47,066 nt of DNA from Oscillospiraceae bacterium (lineage in GTDB: Bacteria; Bacillota; Clostridia; Oscillospirales; Ruminococcaceae): contig JALFVE010000006.1 in assembly GCA_022787085.1 (NCBI GenBank), positions 1 through 47,066 on the forward strand, read 5' to 3'. This document shows, piece by piece, positions 17,501 through 25,442 of the stretch. Under the pieces are notes generated by a model, which saw nothing but the letters and a program-made list of their open reading frames with translations, had not been told where the DNA came from and ran no database searches. The translations under genes were made by a program, and so were the position numbers. Within the stretch, counting starts at the first letter, position 1. Every line of letters starts with the position of its first letter.

Positions 17501-17681
17501 CGAGCATTTCGTTATTGTTACGGCAGAGGTGGACGAGGTAATGTTCTCCCGTGATATCCCATGGTTCTGCTTTGTGATGGCTGCTGCGGCAATGGCTGTA
17601 TTTACAATTCTTGTTAATCTCCTGCTCTATTTCAAGCTGAAAAAGATTGATATGGCTTCCTCCATGAAGGCTATTGAATAA
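14535..17681 (+). CDS. FtsX-like ABC permease with long extracytoplasmic coiled coil
   Basis: A 1048-residue permease with an N-terminal transmembrane helix (FIAIAAIIALSCAFYSGVKA), a large extracytoplasmic MacB-like region, then two coiled-coil stretches made of repeats such as ADGEKKLADGKAEY and DAQKELDDAQAQIDDAN (residues about 255-330 and 415-475). A FtsX domain with three helices (residues about 515-640, AVFPVFFILIAALVCCTT; ETGTMKALGFGSG), a second periplasmic-type domain and a C-terminal FtsX domain (AVIVIFAGALAVVILYNLANI; ELATIKVLGFFDGEV) follow. This is the common Firmicutes two-FtsX-domain type. It partners the upstream ATPase. The coiled coil probably spans part of the cell wall to touch a substrate or enzyme. 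Substrate unknown. Confidence 0.9.
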   Translation: MKNMLLQNTLRSVKKAPGRFIAIAAIIALSCAFYSGVKAACPDMKRSAWEYYDKQALADIWLKSTLGFDDGDCGRLLENDEFTEGYAGYSADLFIENGNGRAVVRLMSYSEEQPLNKLYLTEGRLPEKPGECVADSAPRDKLSFKVGDKLSFHADAGEETEDYLSQNEFTVVGIAQSPLYVNFERGASSIGTGSVSAFVYIPEEDFALDAYTDIYLSVGKAHESSVAPFSEEYENIVGDAEYLAETLSESFLSEREANIRSDADEELADAREKLADGEKKLADGKAEYNDGLRSYNNAREELKTKRDELDSARKDYDDGLAELDENQSKLQELADTCPRVDNILNSHRDLYMKVLPEELLNVLKDIQRIYDDNGVEASISDLLAVYIITDPERDPHSKAAAEAAITGANEQVKAASAAALAEIDKQRKLLEETGKQFEEAETAISDGEKELADAKHELDDAQKELDDAQAQIDDANKEIADAEADLEDIFKDKKWYVWNRGEWSPDCLSYGDDAERVDSIAAVFPVFFILIAALVCCTTMSRMVEEQRTETGTMKALGFGSGAIIAQYVLYASIASVIGSVIGTLIGFPLLPTIIFRCYQTMYNIPEFEAPFMPLFALGCCGVSLLCTGLSAVYTSAVELTSVPAALIRPKPPKEGKRIFLERIGFLWKRMKFTSKVTFRNLFRYKSRFFMTLIGISGSTALLLTAFALKESISCIADKQYEELFLYDAMVILSDKAEDEEIAEADRVISENDIILSSMKALQETKTVFSEKDSVDSTVMVPENAEELSGYIVLRDFYDGSLLSLEDGSVIITEKLSILLGVNPGDEIFIEGAELPVKIADIAENYTFHFVYMTKNTYNTLFGEAVPNTVLINTGGLPEEGVRDEISSELISCDAVISASFTVDGTDKFRKLISSLDLIVAVIVIFAGALAVVILYNLANININERVRELATIKVLGFFDGEVGAYVYRENTVSTILGIIIGLVVGIFFEHFVIVTAEVDEVMFSRDIPWFCFVMAAAAMAVFTILVNLLLYFKLKKIDMASSMKAIE

Positions 17682-17738
17682 TTGGCAGGATATACAGATT
17701 TTTTTAGATTATATTGTACAATTTGGATATCTTTTGTA

Positions 17739-17767
17739 TTGACATTATCCGACATTTGTGATATCAT
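17739..17767 (+). promoter_or_regulatory. Promoter for SulP transporter
   Basis: A perfect -35 TTGACA (17739-17744), 17-bp spacer, TATCAT (17762-17767). The leader is about 70 nt long. Confidence 0.75.
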
Positions 17768-17780
17768 AATTAACGGTTTG

Positions 17781-17819
17781 TTCGGCGGTGCTGATTATCA
17801 GCTGCCGCCGAATATTTTT
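17781..17819 (+). terminator. Terminator-like hairpin in the SulP leader
   Basis: TTCGGCGG..CTG and CAG...CCGCCGAA pair as an 8-bp outer and 3-bp inner stem with a small internal loop, followed by TATTTTTG. It lies between the promoter at 17739 and the ribosome binding site at 17831. It may be an attenuator, or the terminator of the upstream permease operon. Confidence 0.5.
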
Positions 17820-17843
17820 GTGGGATTTATGGAGGAATCAGAA

Positions 17844-19478
17844 ATGTTGATAACGGATTATGTTAATATCCTCAAAATAGAATTTTCGGGATATAACGGC
17901 AAAAAATTCGGCAAGGATGTTCTTGCGGGTATCACAGTTGCGGCGGTTGCGCTGCCTCTGGCTCTTGCCTTCGGCGTCAGCTCGGGGGCTACGGCTGCTT
18001 CGGGACTTGTTACGGCTATTATTTCGGGACTTATCATCGGTGTTCTTTCGGGCGCTTCTTATCAGATAAGCGGTCCTACGGGCGCTATGACGGCTATTCT
18101 TGTTTCGCTTGTGGCTCAGTACGGTATGCAGGGAGTTTTTGTTGCAAGCCTTATGGCGGGCATACTGCTGCTGTTATGCGGTATTTTCAAGCTGGGCGGG
18201 CTCGTTTCCTATCTGCCCTCTCCCGTTATCACCGGCTTTACCAGCGGTATTGCTATCATTATCGCTCTGGGTCAGATCGACAATCTTACGGGAATGAAGT
18301 CCTCGGGACTTACCAATCTTGCAAAGCTTGCAAGCTATTTCACCACTCCTCAGACTGTGAATTACACATCTCTTATAATCGGTCTGTGCGTTATCGTGTT
18401 CATGTTTATTTATCCCAAGAAGCTGGGACAGTACTGCCCGGGCTCTTTAGCCGCTATCATTATCGCAACGGCTGCAAATCTTATCTGCAAATTTGATGTG
18501 AACACAGTCGGCGCTATCCCCAAGACAATCTTCTTAGATGACCGCCTTTCTCTTGCGGAATTTGATATGGGAAATGTAGGCGATCTTATCGTTCCCGCTT
18601 TCTCAATTGCCGCTCTGGGTCTTATCGAATCCCTGCTCTGCGGCGCTTCTGCGGGAAGAATGAAGAACGAGAAGCTCAATGCCGATGTGGAGCTTGTGGC
18701 TCAGGGTATCGGAAATATCCTCCTGCCCTTCTTCGGCGGAGTTCCCTCCACTGCGGCGATCGCCCGTACCAGCGTTGCTATTAAGAGCGGCGGCGAAACA
18801 AGGCTCACCTCAGTTATCCATGCGGCTGTGCTGCTCCTTTCCATGTTCGTTCTGGGCGATGTTATGTCCGCTATCCCTCTTTCCGCTCTTGCAGGCGTGC
18901 TTATCGTCACTGCATGGAGAATGAACGAATGGAGCACCATCAAGTCTATCTTCGGCAAAAAGCTGAAAACTGCCATTTTCCAGTTCCTTATCACCATGGC
19001 TGCGACCGTTGTATTTGACCTTACAAAGGCTATTCTCATAGGCGTTGCCTTCTCGCTTATCATGTTCGTGGTAAAGGTTTCGGATATGCAGGTGACTGTT
19101 GCCGAGGTGGATCAGGACAAGCTGGATATGGATAATGTTGACCCCGAAAAGCTGAAATTCACAAGCGTTGTTTATATCACAGGTCCCCTCTATTTCGGAA
19201 CCTGCGCAAAGCTTGAGGACAAGGTTTCCTCTCTGGGCGACAGCTATAATATCATCTTCTCAATGAGAGGCGTTACCGTTGCGGATATTTCGGGAATCGA
19301 AGCGCTTCACGAATACTGCGAGAGGCTTATCTCCCAGGGAAGAATGGTTTATTTCTCCTGCGTTCAGCCTCCCGTTATGGACCTTTTTGAAAGAACGGGT
19401 CTCAAGCAGGAACGCTTTAAGCATGAGATGTTCTTCTGGAGCACAGACAAGGTTTTTGAGCATATTTCAAGCTTATAA
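17844..19478 (+). CDS. SulP/SLC26-family inorganic anion transporter
   Basis: A 544-residue membrane transporter for sulfate, bicarbonate or similar anions. The start ATG 17844 has GGAGGA 7 nt upstream; a longer in-frame TTG at 17682 lies upstream of the promoter. The N-terminal transmembrane core contains the family blocks DVLAGITVAAVALPLALAFG, GASYQISGPTGAMTAI, FTSGIAIIIALGQ, and LLPFFGGVPSTAAIARTSVAIKSGGETRLTSV written across residues about 290-325. A C-terminal STAS domain (about residues 430-540, VVYITGPLYFGTCAKLED, ISGIEALHEYCE) completes the usual SulP plan. Length is normal. The anion is not predictable from sequence. Confidence 0.93.
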   Translation: MLITDYVNILKIEFSGYNGKKFGKDVLAGITVAAVALPLALAFGVSSGATAASGLVTAIISGLIIGVLSGASYQISGPTGAMTAILVSLVAQYGMQGVFVASLMAGILLLLCGIFKLGGLVSYLPSPVITGFTSGIAIIIALGQIDNLTGMKSSGLTNLAKLASYFTTPQTVNYTSLIIGLCVIVFMFIYPKKLGQYCPGSLAAIIIATAANLICKFDVNTVGAIPKTIFLDDRLSLAEFDMGNVGDLIVPAFSIAALGLIESLLCGASAGRMKNEKLNADVELVAQGIGNILLPFFGGVPSTAAIARTSVAIKSGGETRLTSVIHAAVLLLSMFVLGDVMSAIPLSALAGVLIVTAWRMNEWSTIKSIFGKKLKTAIFQFLITMAATVVFDLTKAILIGVAFSLIMFVVKVSDMQVTVAEVDQDKLDMDNVDPEKLKFTSVVYITGPLYFGTCAKLEDKVSSLGDSYNIIFSMRGVTVADISGIEALHEYCERLISQGRMVYFSCVQPPVMDLFERTGLKQERFKHEMFFWSTDKVFEHISSL

Positions 19479-19487
19479 TAATATTTC

Positions 19488-19518
19488 AGCTGTCGTCAGA
19501 TGATACGGCAGCTTTTTA
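19488..19518 (+). terminator. Intrinsic terminator after SulP gene
   Basis: AGCTGTCGT and ACGGCAGCT form a 9-bp stem (one G-T) with an 8-nt loop, followed by TTTTTAT. Confidence 0.85.
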
Positions 19519-19542
19519 TATTAATTAATTTGCAATTTTCTA

Positions 19543-19571
19543 TTGAAATATGAGCTTTGCCGTGATATAAT
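19543..19571 (+). promoter_or_regulatory. Promoter of two-component system
   Basis: TTGAAA (19543-19548), 17-bp spacer, TATAAT (19566-19571), with the extended form TGATATAAT. Confidence 0.75.
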
Positions 19572-19603
19572 TAAAATGTATAATTATTTTTTGAGGGGCG
19601 GTT

Positions 19604-21403
19604 TTGAAAATTAAGCATATCAAATTAAAAAACAGCTCTATCAGAAATCAGATGCTGATAATGTTCCTGATCGTTATCCTGCCAATGTTTGCGGCAAGTA
19701 TTATGCTTCTTGTAAATATTCGTTCCGAGGTCACAGACAAGATACTCAGCATTGCTAACGAAAGAGCGGACAGCATCAGAAACAGGCTGACCGATCTTAC
19801 GGATTCAACGGAGGCATTGGTGGATTCCTTTATTTCCGATGAAAGGGTCATTTCCTTTCTGACAAATGATTATAAGGAAAATGCCGATTATTACCGCTAT
19901 TACAGCAGAGGCCCCCATCAGGAGCGGCTCAGGGCTGCGCCCTTTCTGAAAAGCATTAAGGTCTTTACCGAGCGTGAGGATTTTATTACAAATGTGGATT
20001 ACATATATGCCGATGAGGATATCCGTTCCGAGCAGTGGTACAAGACGGCTGTGGAGAACAGCGGAGAATTTTTCTGGGACGCTGCTGCCGATCCCTCCGA
20101 CGGTGTGCGGCGGCTGAGCTGCATAAAGGCGGTAACCAAGGACGGCAGTGTTATCGGAGTTGTATCCGCAATTGTTTCCGATGAATGGATAAACAGGGGA
20201 GTCACCTCGGAGAATAACAAAACAATTCTGTGCGTTGGCTCGGGAAATGTTTTTTTCAGCAATTATGACACGGTCAATTCCGACGGCAGGATCGAGTTTG
20301 ACAGCTCAATTTCCATGAACGGCAGCAGAATGGTCATGAAGGAGGGGCTGCTTGGCTTTAAGGGTCATACCATTGCCGAAACCTTCAATTACGGCACCGA
20401 TTTTCAGATAATTCTTATGATACCTGCGGGTGTTACCGATCTGGAGATAAATAAGCTGTCTGTGATCTACACTGGATATTTCTGCCTGTTTTTCATACTT
20501 TCACTGCTTATTATCGTGCTGTTTACAAGTGTGTTCTCACGGCGAATCACACTGCTCAGCGAGAAGATGCACGCTGTTGCGGGCGGTGATTTCAAGGTGG
20601 AGATAAGCGATGAGGGAAAGGATGAGATCGCTCAGCTTTACACCGATCTCGAACAGATGATACACAGTATGCAGACCATGATGGACGATGTTTATCAGGC
20701 AAAGCTACAGAATGAGGAATTCAAATTCGTTCAGATGGAGGCGGAATTCAAGGCGCTTGCCAGCCAGATAAATCCCCATTTCCTTTATAATACCCTTGAG
20801 ACCATTCGCATGAAGGCTTTCTGCAATAATGACAAGGAAACTGCCGATCTGGTCAAAAAGCTTGGTAAATTCATGCGCCGCTGTCTTGAATTTAAGGACG
20901 GCGAGGTCACTCTCCGCTCGGAGCTGGAATTTACAAACGGCTATCTCGAGCTTCAGTCCGCCCGCTTCGGGGACAGAGTATCCTACAGCATTTATTCAGA
21001 GGTTTCAAAGGATTACATGATACTGCCCCTTGTTATCCAGCCGGTGGTGGAGAATGCCTTTGTTCACGGCATCGAGGGCTGCAAGGATAACGGGCGCATC
21101 GAGATAAGGGTATATTACAGCGGTGAAAATGTGCTTATTGACGTTAAGGACAACGGCAGCGGAATGAGTGCGGAGAAGCTTGCGGAGCTTCAGGCAAAGC
21201 TAAGGCGCAACGATACCTCTTCGGGCAAGAGCATCGGTCTTACCAATGTAAACAAGCGAATTAAAATGTACCACGGCGAGCGGTACGGTTTGACTATACA
21301 GACCAAGGAGGGGGGAGGAACTACCATCAGGATCACTCTCCCAAGAGACCCTGCTGTTCGCAGCGCCGCTGCGGCAGGTGTAAAAACCGATTCGGAAAGG
21401 TGA
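19604..21403 (+). CDS. YesM-type sensor histidine kinase
   Basis: A 599-residue membrane sensor. The N-terminal helix (QMLIMFLIVILPMFAASIMLL) and a second helix near residues 285-305 (YTGYFCLFFILSLLIIVLFTS) enclose an extracytoplasmic dCache-like domain. HAMP follows (ITLLSEKMHAVAGGDFKVEI), then the LytS/YesM-type His_kinase block ASQINPHFLYNTLETIRMK with the phospho-histidine at about residue 391, and the ATPase motifs QPVVENAFVHGIEG and DVKDNGSGM, GLTNVNKRI. The start is TTG with GAGGGG 5 nt upstream. The next gene, 9 bp on, is its response regulator. In Firmicutes such pairs usually control carbohydrate uptake, but no sugar ABC transporter is adjacent here, so the target is unknown. Confidence 0.92.
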   Translation: MKIKHIKLKNSSIRNQMLIMFLIVILPMFAASIMLLVNIRSEVTDKILSIANERADSIRNRLTDLTDSTEALVDSFISDERVISFLTNDYKENADYYRYYSRGPHQERLRAAPFLKSIKVFTEREDFITNVDYIYADEDIRSEQWYKTAVENSGEFFWDAAADPSDGVRRLSCIKAVTKDGSVIGVVSAIVSDEWINRGVTSENNKTILCVGSGNVFFSNYDTVNSDGRIEFDSSISMNGSRMVMKEGLLGFKGHTIAETFNYGTDFQIILMIPAGVTDLEINKLSVIYTGYFCLFFILSLLIIVLFTSVFSRRITLLSEKMHAVAGGDFKVEISDEGKDEIAQLYTDLEQMIHSMQTMMDDVYQAKLQNEEFKFVQMEAEFKALASQINPHFLYNTLETIRMKAFCNNDKETADLVKKLGKFMRRCLEFKDGEVTLRSELEFTNGYLELQSARFGDRVSYSIYSEVSKDYMILPLVIQPVVENAFVHGIEGCKDNGRIEIRVYYSGENVLIDVKDNGSGMSAEKLAELQAKLRRNDTSSGKSIGLTNVNKRIKMYHGERYGLTIQTKEGGGTTIRITLPRDPAVRSAAAAGVKTDSER

Positions 21404-21412
21404 TGATATAAA

Positions 21413-22909
21413 TTGTTCAAGGTTCTTTTAGTGGACGATGAGCCTAATGTCAGACTTGGCATAAAAATGATGATCCCGTGGGAGGATATCGGCTGCGAGA
21501 TCATCGGAGAGGCGGAGGACGGAGATGACGGGCTTTCAAAGATTATGCTCTCCCGTCCCGATATCGTCATTGCGGATATCAAAATGCCCGGCAAAACAGG
21601 CATTGAAATGACAGAAGCCGCCAAAGCCTTAGGCTTTAAGGGCAAGGTAATAATCCTGTCGGGATATTCGGATTTCAGCTATGCAAAAACTGCCATATCA
21701 CTGGGCGTTGAGAATTTCATTCTGAAGCCCGTGGACGAGGACGAGCTTACCGAAGCCATAAAGGCGGCGGGAGAGAAGATACGGAACGAACGTGAAAAAA
21801 GCTATCAGCAGGAGATCGGCAGCGAATATCTTTACGAACAGCAGGTCAAGGGGCTTTTTGCTGGAGACGGCGGTCATATTGCGGACGCTGTGGCGGCAGG
21901 AGCATTTTCTTCCTACTGTGCCGCAGTTATCGGCTTTGATGATGAAAGCAGCTCCGACAGTACGGAAGCTGTCAGAAGCTTTTTCAATAATATGAAGAAT
22001 GTGGATATCGTTTCCGTTGATATAAGCGGCGTTCTGGGACTGCTTTTCAAGGGCTGGGATCGTGAGGACGTTAAGGAATCCCTTATCAGGCTGAGTGAAG
22101 CTCTTATGGGACGGGCGTTTATTGCCTTCGGCGGAAATGCTTCTTCTCCCGCCGAGATTTCCAGATCATATAATGAGGCTAAAAGCATTTATGCAAACAG
22201 GTTTATTTTCCGTCACTGCGGAGTTGCGGCTCCCGATCTTCTGAAATCCTCCCGTGTTGATGAAAATATTGATTTTGCCTCACAGATATATGCCTACATG
22301 GAGATTAACGATATCGAGAAGCTGAGCCGCACTCTGGATATGTTCATGGAATCCATGCAGACTATGGATAATACCCCCGAAAAGGCGAAGATAAGCTGCA
22401 TTACCCTTGTAATGGATATCCGCTCGAAGATAGTCAGAAGCGCCTCGGACAAAAAGCCCGAAGCCCTTATTTCCGATGAATTTGTTTCCCGTATCAGCGG
22501 AATGACTATCCTGAAGGACATTATCGAGGAGATAAGAAAATGCCTTATCGGCGTGTCCGACGCCTGCTTCAGCAAGACCACCAAGAGCAATATGGAAAGG
22601 GTGGTCCAGTATATCAGGGCAAACTACAACCATGAGCTTCGCCTTGAAATGCTTGCAGGGATATTCGGCTATAACAGCGCATATCTGGGCAAGGTCTTTC
22701 ATCAGTACACAGGCGAGAACTTCAACAATTACCTTGACGAGATTCGTATTTCCGAGGCGAAAAGGCTCCTTGCTGAGGAGGATTACAAGGTTTATGAGGT
22801 CGCCGAGATGGTCGGATATTCAAATATCAATTATTTCCACAACAAATTCAAGAAATATGTGGGAACAAGTCCGTTAAGCTACAAGAAGTCCTTCGGCAAA
22901 GATGAATGA
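21413..22909 (+). CDS. YesN-type response regulator, AraC-type DNA-binding domain
   Basis: A 498-residue regulator. The N-terminal receiver has the acidic pair in LLVDDEPNV, phospho-acceptor D55 (DIVIADIKMPG), the conserved serine in VIILSGYSDF and lysine in FILKPVDE. A long middle region of unknown fold follows (residues about 130-390). Two AraC-type helix-turn-helix motifs end the protein (LRLEMLAGIFGYNSAYLGKVFHQ and YKVYEVAEMVGYSNINYFHNKF). The start is TTG, with AGGTGAT overlapping the kinase stop codon, so the two are coupled. It presumably controls a nearby or unlinked transport or glycoside-degradation operon; the direct target is not visible in this window. Confidence 0.92.
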   Translation: MFKVLLVDDEPNVRLGIKMMIPWEDIGCEIIGEAEDGDDGLSKIMLSRPDIVIADIKMPGKTGIEMTEAAKALGFKGKVIILSGYSDFSYAKTAISLGVENFILKPVDEDELTEAIKAAGEKIRNEREKSYQQEIGSEYLYEQQVKGLFAGDGGHIADAVAAGAFSSYCAAVIGFDDESSSDSTEAVRSFFNNMKNVDIVSVDISGVLGLLFKGWDREDVKESLIRLSEALMGRAFIAFGGNASSPAEISRSYNEAKSIYANRFIFRHCGVAAPDLLKSSRVDENIDFASQIYAYMEINDIEKLSRTLDMFMESMQTMDNTPEKAKISCITLVMDIRSKIVRSASDKKPEALISDEFVSRISGMTILKDIIEEIRKCLIGVSDACFSKTTKSNMERVVQYIRANYNHELRLEMLAGIFGYNSAYLGKVFHQYTGENFNNYLDEIRISEAKRLLAEEDYKVYEVAEMVGYSNINYFHNKFKKYVGTSPLSYKKSFGKDE

Positions 22910-22921
22910 GTGTTATATATA

Positions 22922-22948
22922 AAAATACATATACTCATGTATTTTTTA
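22922..22948 (+). terminator. A+T-rich terminator-like hairpin
   Basis: AAAATACAT and ATGTATTTT form a perfect 9-bp stem with a 6-nt loop and T-run. Weak stem, so moderate confidence. Confidence 0.5.
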
Positions 22949-22951
22949 TAT

Positions 22952-22980
22952 TTCAAAAAATCGGCGTGATGTGATATCAT
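22952..22980 (+). promoter_or_regulatory. Promoter of nfnAB
   Basis: TTCAAA (22952-22957), 17-bp spacer, TATCAT (22975-22980) in the extended form TGATATCAT. The predicted leader is about 100 nt. Confidence 0.5.
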
Positions 22981-23084
22981 AAAAATATATGCAGAAAGTG
23001 CTGATTTTCGGTGGAAATTGACGGATTATCAGTATTTATGTCCTGCTTATCTGTTCGTATTATTACACGAAAGGAAAGTGTGCA

Positions 23085-23924
23085 ATGTATAAAATTGTCA
23101 GAAAAAAAGCTTTAAATCCTACCGTTACCCTTATGGATATCGAAGCTCCCGCAGTTGCCCGGAAGGCTGAGCCCGGTCAGTTCATCATCCTCAGAACCGA
23201 TGAAAACGGCGAGAGGATACCCCTTACCGTTGCCGATTTCGACAGGGAAAAGGGTACTGTTACCATTATTTTTCAGATCGTCGGCGCTACTACCGAAAAG
23301 CTCAATCATATGAATGAGGGCGATTATTTACAGGATTTCGCAGGACCTCTCGGCAGAGCTACTCACACCGAAGGCCTTAAAAAGGTCGCTGTTGTTGGCG
23401 GCGGCGTTGGCTGCGCTATCGCTTATCCTGTGGCTAAGAAGCTTCACAGCGTGGGCTGCGAGGTACATTCCATCGTCGGCTTCAGAAGCAAGGACCTTGT
23501 TATCCTTGAGGACGAGTTCAGAGCCTGCTCGGACAAGCTTTGCATGATGACAGACGACGGCTCCTACGGCACAAAGGGTCTTGTTACAAATGCTCTCAAG
23601 GAGCTTATCGACAGCGGTGAGCAGTATGATGAGGTCATCGCTATCGGTCCTCTGATAATGATGAAGTTCGTTGCCGCTACTACTAAGGAATACGGCATCA
23701 AGACCGTTGTTTCCATGAATCCTATTATGATCGACGGCACGGGAATGTGCGGCGGCTGCCGTCTTACTGTGGGCGGAGAGACTAAGTTTGCCTGCGTTGA
23801 CGGTCCCGAATTTGACGGTCATCTTGTTGATTTCGACGAGGCTATGGGACGTTCCACTATGTACAAGCCTTTTGAAAGAAAGAAGCACGAGGAAACCTGC
23901 AACTTATTCAAGGAGGTAAAGTGA
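23085..23924 (+). CDS. nfnA: NfnA-type FAD/NAD-binding subunit (sulfide/dihydroorotate dehydrogenase-like)
   Basis: A 279-residue flavoprotein. The N-terminal FAD domain (AEPGQFIILRTDENGERIPLTV), a glycine-rich NAD(H) domain (VAVVGGGVGCAIAYPVAKKL) and a C-terminal [2Fe-2S] site (MCGGCRLTVGG..KFACVDGPEFDG, cysteines about residues 221-236) are in the order found in NfnA and in PyrK-like proteins. With NfnB it forms an NADH-dependent reduced ferredoxin:NADP oxidoreductase, which bifurcates electrons to balance NADH, NADPH and ferredoxin in anaerobes. The partner gene begins 1 bp after the stop. The alternative reading is a small subunit of a ferredoxin-dependent glutamate synthase; pairing with a GltD-like protein and absence of a large GltB favour Nfn. 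Confidence 0.85.
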   Translation: MYKIVRKKALNPTVTLMDIEAPAVARKAEPGQFIILRTDENGERIPLTVADFDREKGTVTIIFQIVGATTEKLNHMNEGDYLQDFAGPLGRATHTEGLKKVAVVGGGVGCAIAYPVAKKLHSVGCEVHSIVGFRSKDLVILEDEFRACSDKLCMMTDDGSYGTKGLVTNALKELIDSGEQYDEVIAIGPLIMMKFVAATTKEYGIKTVVSMNPIMIDGTGMCGGCRLTVGGETKFACVDGPEFDGHLVDFDEAMGRSTMYKPFERKKHEETCNLFKEVK

Positions 23925-23925
23925 A

Positions 23926-25311
23926 ATGCCTAATATGTCTCTTAAAAAGAACCCCATGCCCTCTCAGGAGCCTGAGGTAAGAAACAAGAATTTCCTTGAG
24001 GTAGCTCTCGGATACACCGAAGAAATGGCTGTTGACGAGGCTCAGAGATGCCTTAACTGCAAGAATATGCCCTGTGTAAAGGGCTGCCCCGTTAATATCG
24101 ACATTCCTGCATTTATTAAGGAGATCGCAAATAAGAATTTCGAGGGCGCTTACGGTATTATTTCCAAGTCAAGCTCTCTCCCCGCTGTTTGCGGAAGAGT
24201 TTGTCCCCAGGAGACTCAGTGCGAGGGCAAGTGCGTGAGAGGAATCAAGGGCGAGCCTGTGGGTATCGGCAGACTTGAGAGATTTGCTGCAGATTATCAC
24301 AATGCAAATTTCAAGGGCAAGCCTGAAAAGCCTGATTCCAACGGCAAAAAGGTTGCTGTTATCGGTGCGGGTCCTGCGGGTCTTACCTGTGCGGGAGATC
24401 TTGCAAAGAAAGGCTATGACGTTACCGTTTATGAGGCGCTTCACCTTGCAGGCGGCGTTCTGGTTTACGGAATCCCCGAGTTCAGACTTCCCAAGAGCAT
24501 TGTTCAGCGTGAGATAGATGGTCTGAGGGCTATCGGCGTACATATCGAGACTAATGTTATTGTCGGCAAGACCATTACCATTGACGAGCTTTTTGAGCAG
24601 GGCTTCAAGAGCGTATTTATCGGCTCGGGTGCAGGTCTGCCCAGATTTATGAATATCCCCGGCGAGAATCTCAAGGGCGTTTATTCCGCAAACGAGTTCC
24701 TCACAAGAGTTAACCTTATGAAGGCATACAAAGAGGGCAGCGACACTCCCGTTAAGGAGAATAAGAAGGTCGCTGTTGTAGGCGGCGGAAACGTTGCTAT
24801 GGACGCTGCAAGATGTGCTTTGAGACTCGGTGCAGAAGAAGTTTACATCGTTTATCGCAGAGGCGAGGCAGAGCTTCCCGCAAGAGCGGAGGAGATCGAG
24901 CACGCTAAGGAAGAGGGCATTATCTTCAAGACCCTCACAAATCCCGTTGAGATCCTTGGCGACGAGAACAAGTTCGTAAGCGGCATCAAGTGCGTGTCCA
25001 TGGAGCTTGGCGAGCCTGACGAATCGGGCAGACGCCGTCCCGTGGTAAAGGAAGGCTCCGAGCACGTTATTGATGTTGACTGCGTTGTAATGTCCATCGG
25101 TACATCTCCCAACCCCCTTATCAGAAACACCACTGAGGGACTTGAAACTAACAAGCACGGCTGTATCGTTGTTAAGGACGACAGCGGTCTTACCTCCCGC
25201 GAAGGCGTTTATGCAGGCGGTGACGCTGTAACGGGCGCTGCTACTGTTATCCTTGCAATGGGCGCAGGCAAATCTGCTGCTGAGGCTATTGACGAATATC
25301 TTTCCAAGTAA
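23926..25311 (+). CDS. nfnB: NfnB-type NADPH-binding subunit (GltD/GltA-like)
   Basis: A 461-residue iron-sulfur flavoprotein. Cysteine clusters for two [4Fe-4S] centres are at the N terminus (RCLNCKNMPCVKGCPV and CGRVCPQETQCEGKC), followed by an FAD dinucleotide fold (VAVIGAGPAGLTCAGDLAKK), an NADPH fold (VAVVGGGNVAMDAARCALRL) and the C-terminal FAD block (GVYAGGDAVTGAATVILAMG). It is often annotated as NADPH-dependent glutamate synthase, homotetrameric type. The near-fused neighbour NfnA argues for electron-bifurcating transhydrogenase. AAGGAGG lies before the start. Strong terminator follows. Codon use is highly biased, suggesting strong expression, and an open frame of 418 codons on the opposite strand is a by-product of that bias. 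Confidence 0.9.
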   Translation: MPNMSLKKNPMPSQEPEVRNKNFLEVALGYTEEMAVDEAQRCLNCKNMPCVKGCPVNIDIPAFIKEIANKNFEGAYGIISKSSSLPAVCGRVCPQETQCEGKCVRGIKGEPVGIGRLERFAADYHNANFKGKPEKPDSNGKKVAVIGAGPAGLTCAGDLAKKGYDVTVYEALHLAGGVLVYGIPEFRLPKSIVQREIDGLRAIGVHIETNVIVGKTITIDELFEQGFKSVFIGSGAGLPRFMNIPGENLKGVYSANEFLTRVNLMKAYKEGSDTPVKENKKVAVVGGGNVAMDAARCALRLGAEEVYIVYRRGEAELPARAEEIEHAKEEGIIFKTLTNPVEILGDENKFVSGIKCVSMELGEPDESGRRRPVVKEGSEHVIDVDCVVMSIGTSPNPLIRNTTEGLETNKHGCIVVKDDSGLTSREGVYAGGDAVTGAATVILAMGAGKSAAEAIDEYLSK

Positions 25312-25327
25312 GATAATGAAAATGTTT

Positions 25328-25366
25328 TTCACCGTACCCGTTTTACGGGTGCGGTGAAGCTTTTTT
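25328..25366 (+). terminator. Intrinsic terminator after nfnB
   Basis: TTCACCG-T-ACCCG and CGGGT-G-CGGTGAA form a 12-13-bp stem with a short loop, followed by GCTTTTTTG. Confidence 0.95.
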
Positions 25367-25442
25367 GACCGTTCTAAGGAATAAAAGAGCGACATATCGG
25401 AATTTACAGAGTTGATGAAACACAAAGGGAGACGGAAAAAAT

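Noticed and set aside
17682-17843. N-terminal extension of the SulP gene from TTG 17682
   Set aside because: It lies upstream of the promoter and leader hairpin; ATG 17844 has GGAGGA at the right distance.
23085-25311. Glutamate synthase operon
   Set aside because: No large glutamine amidotransferase/synthase subunit is present; the pair fits NfnAB better, though the names are often mixed in databases.
24169-25425. 418-codon open frame on the minus strand opposite nfnB
   Set aside because: It mirrors the strongly biased codons of nfnB, has no binding site or recognisable domains, and nfnB is a clear gene.
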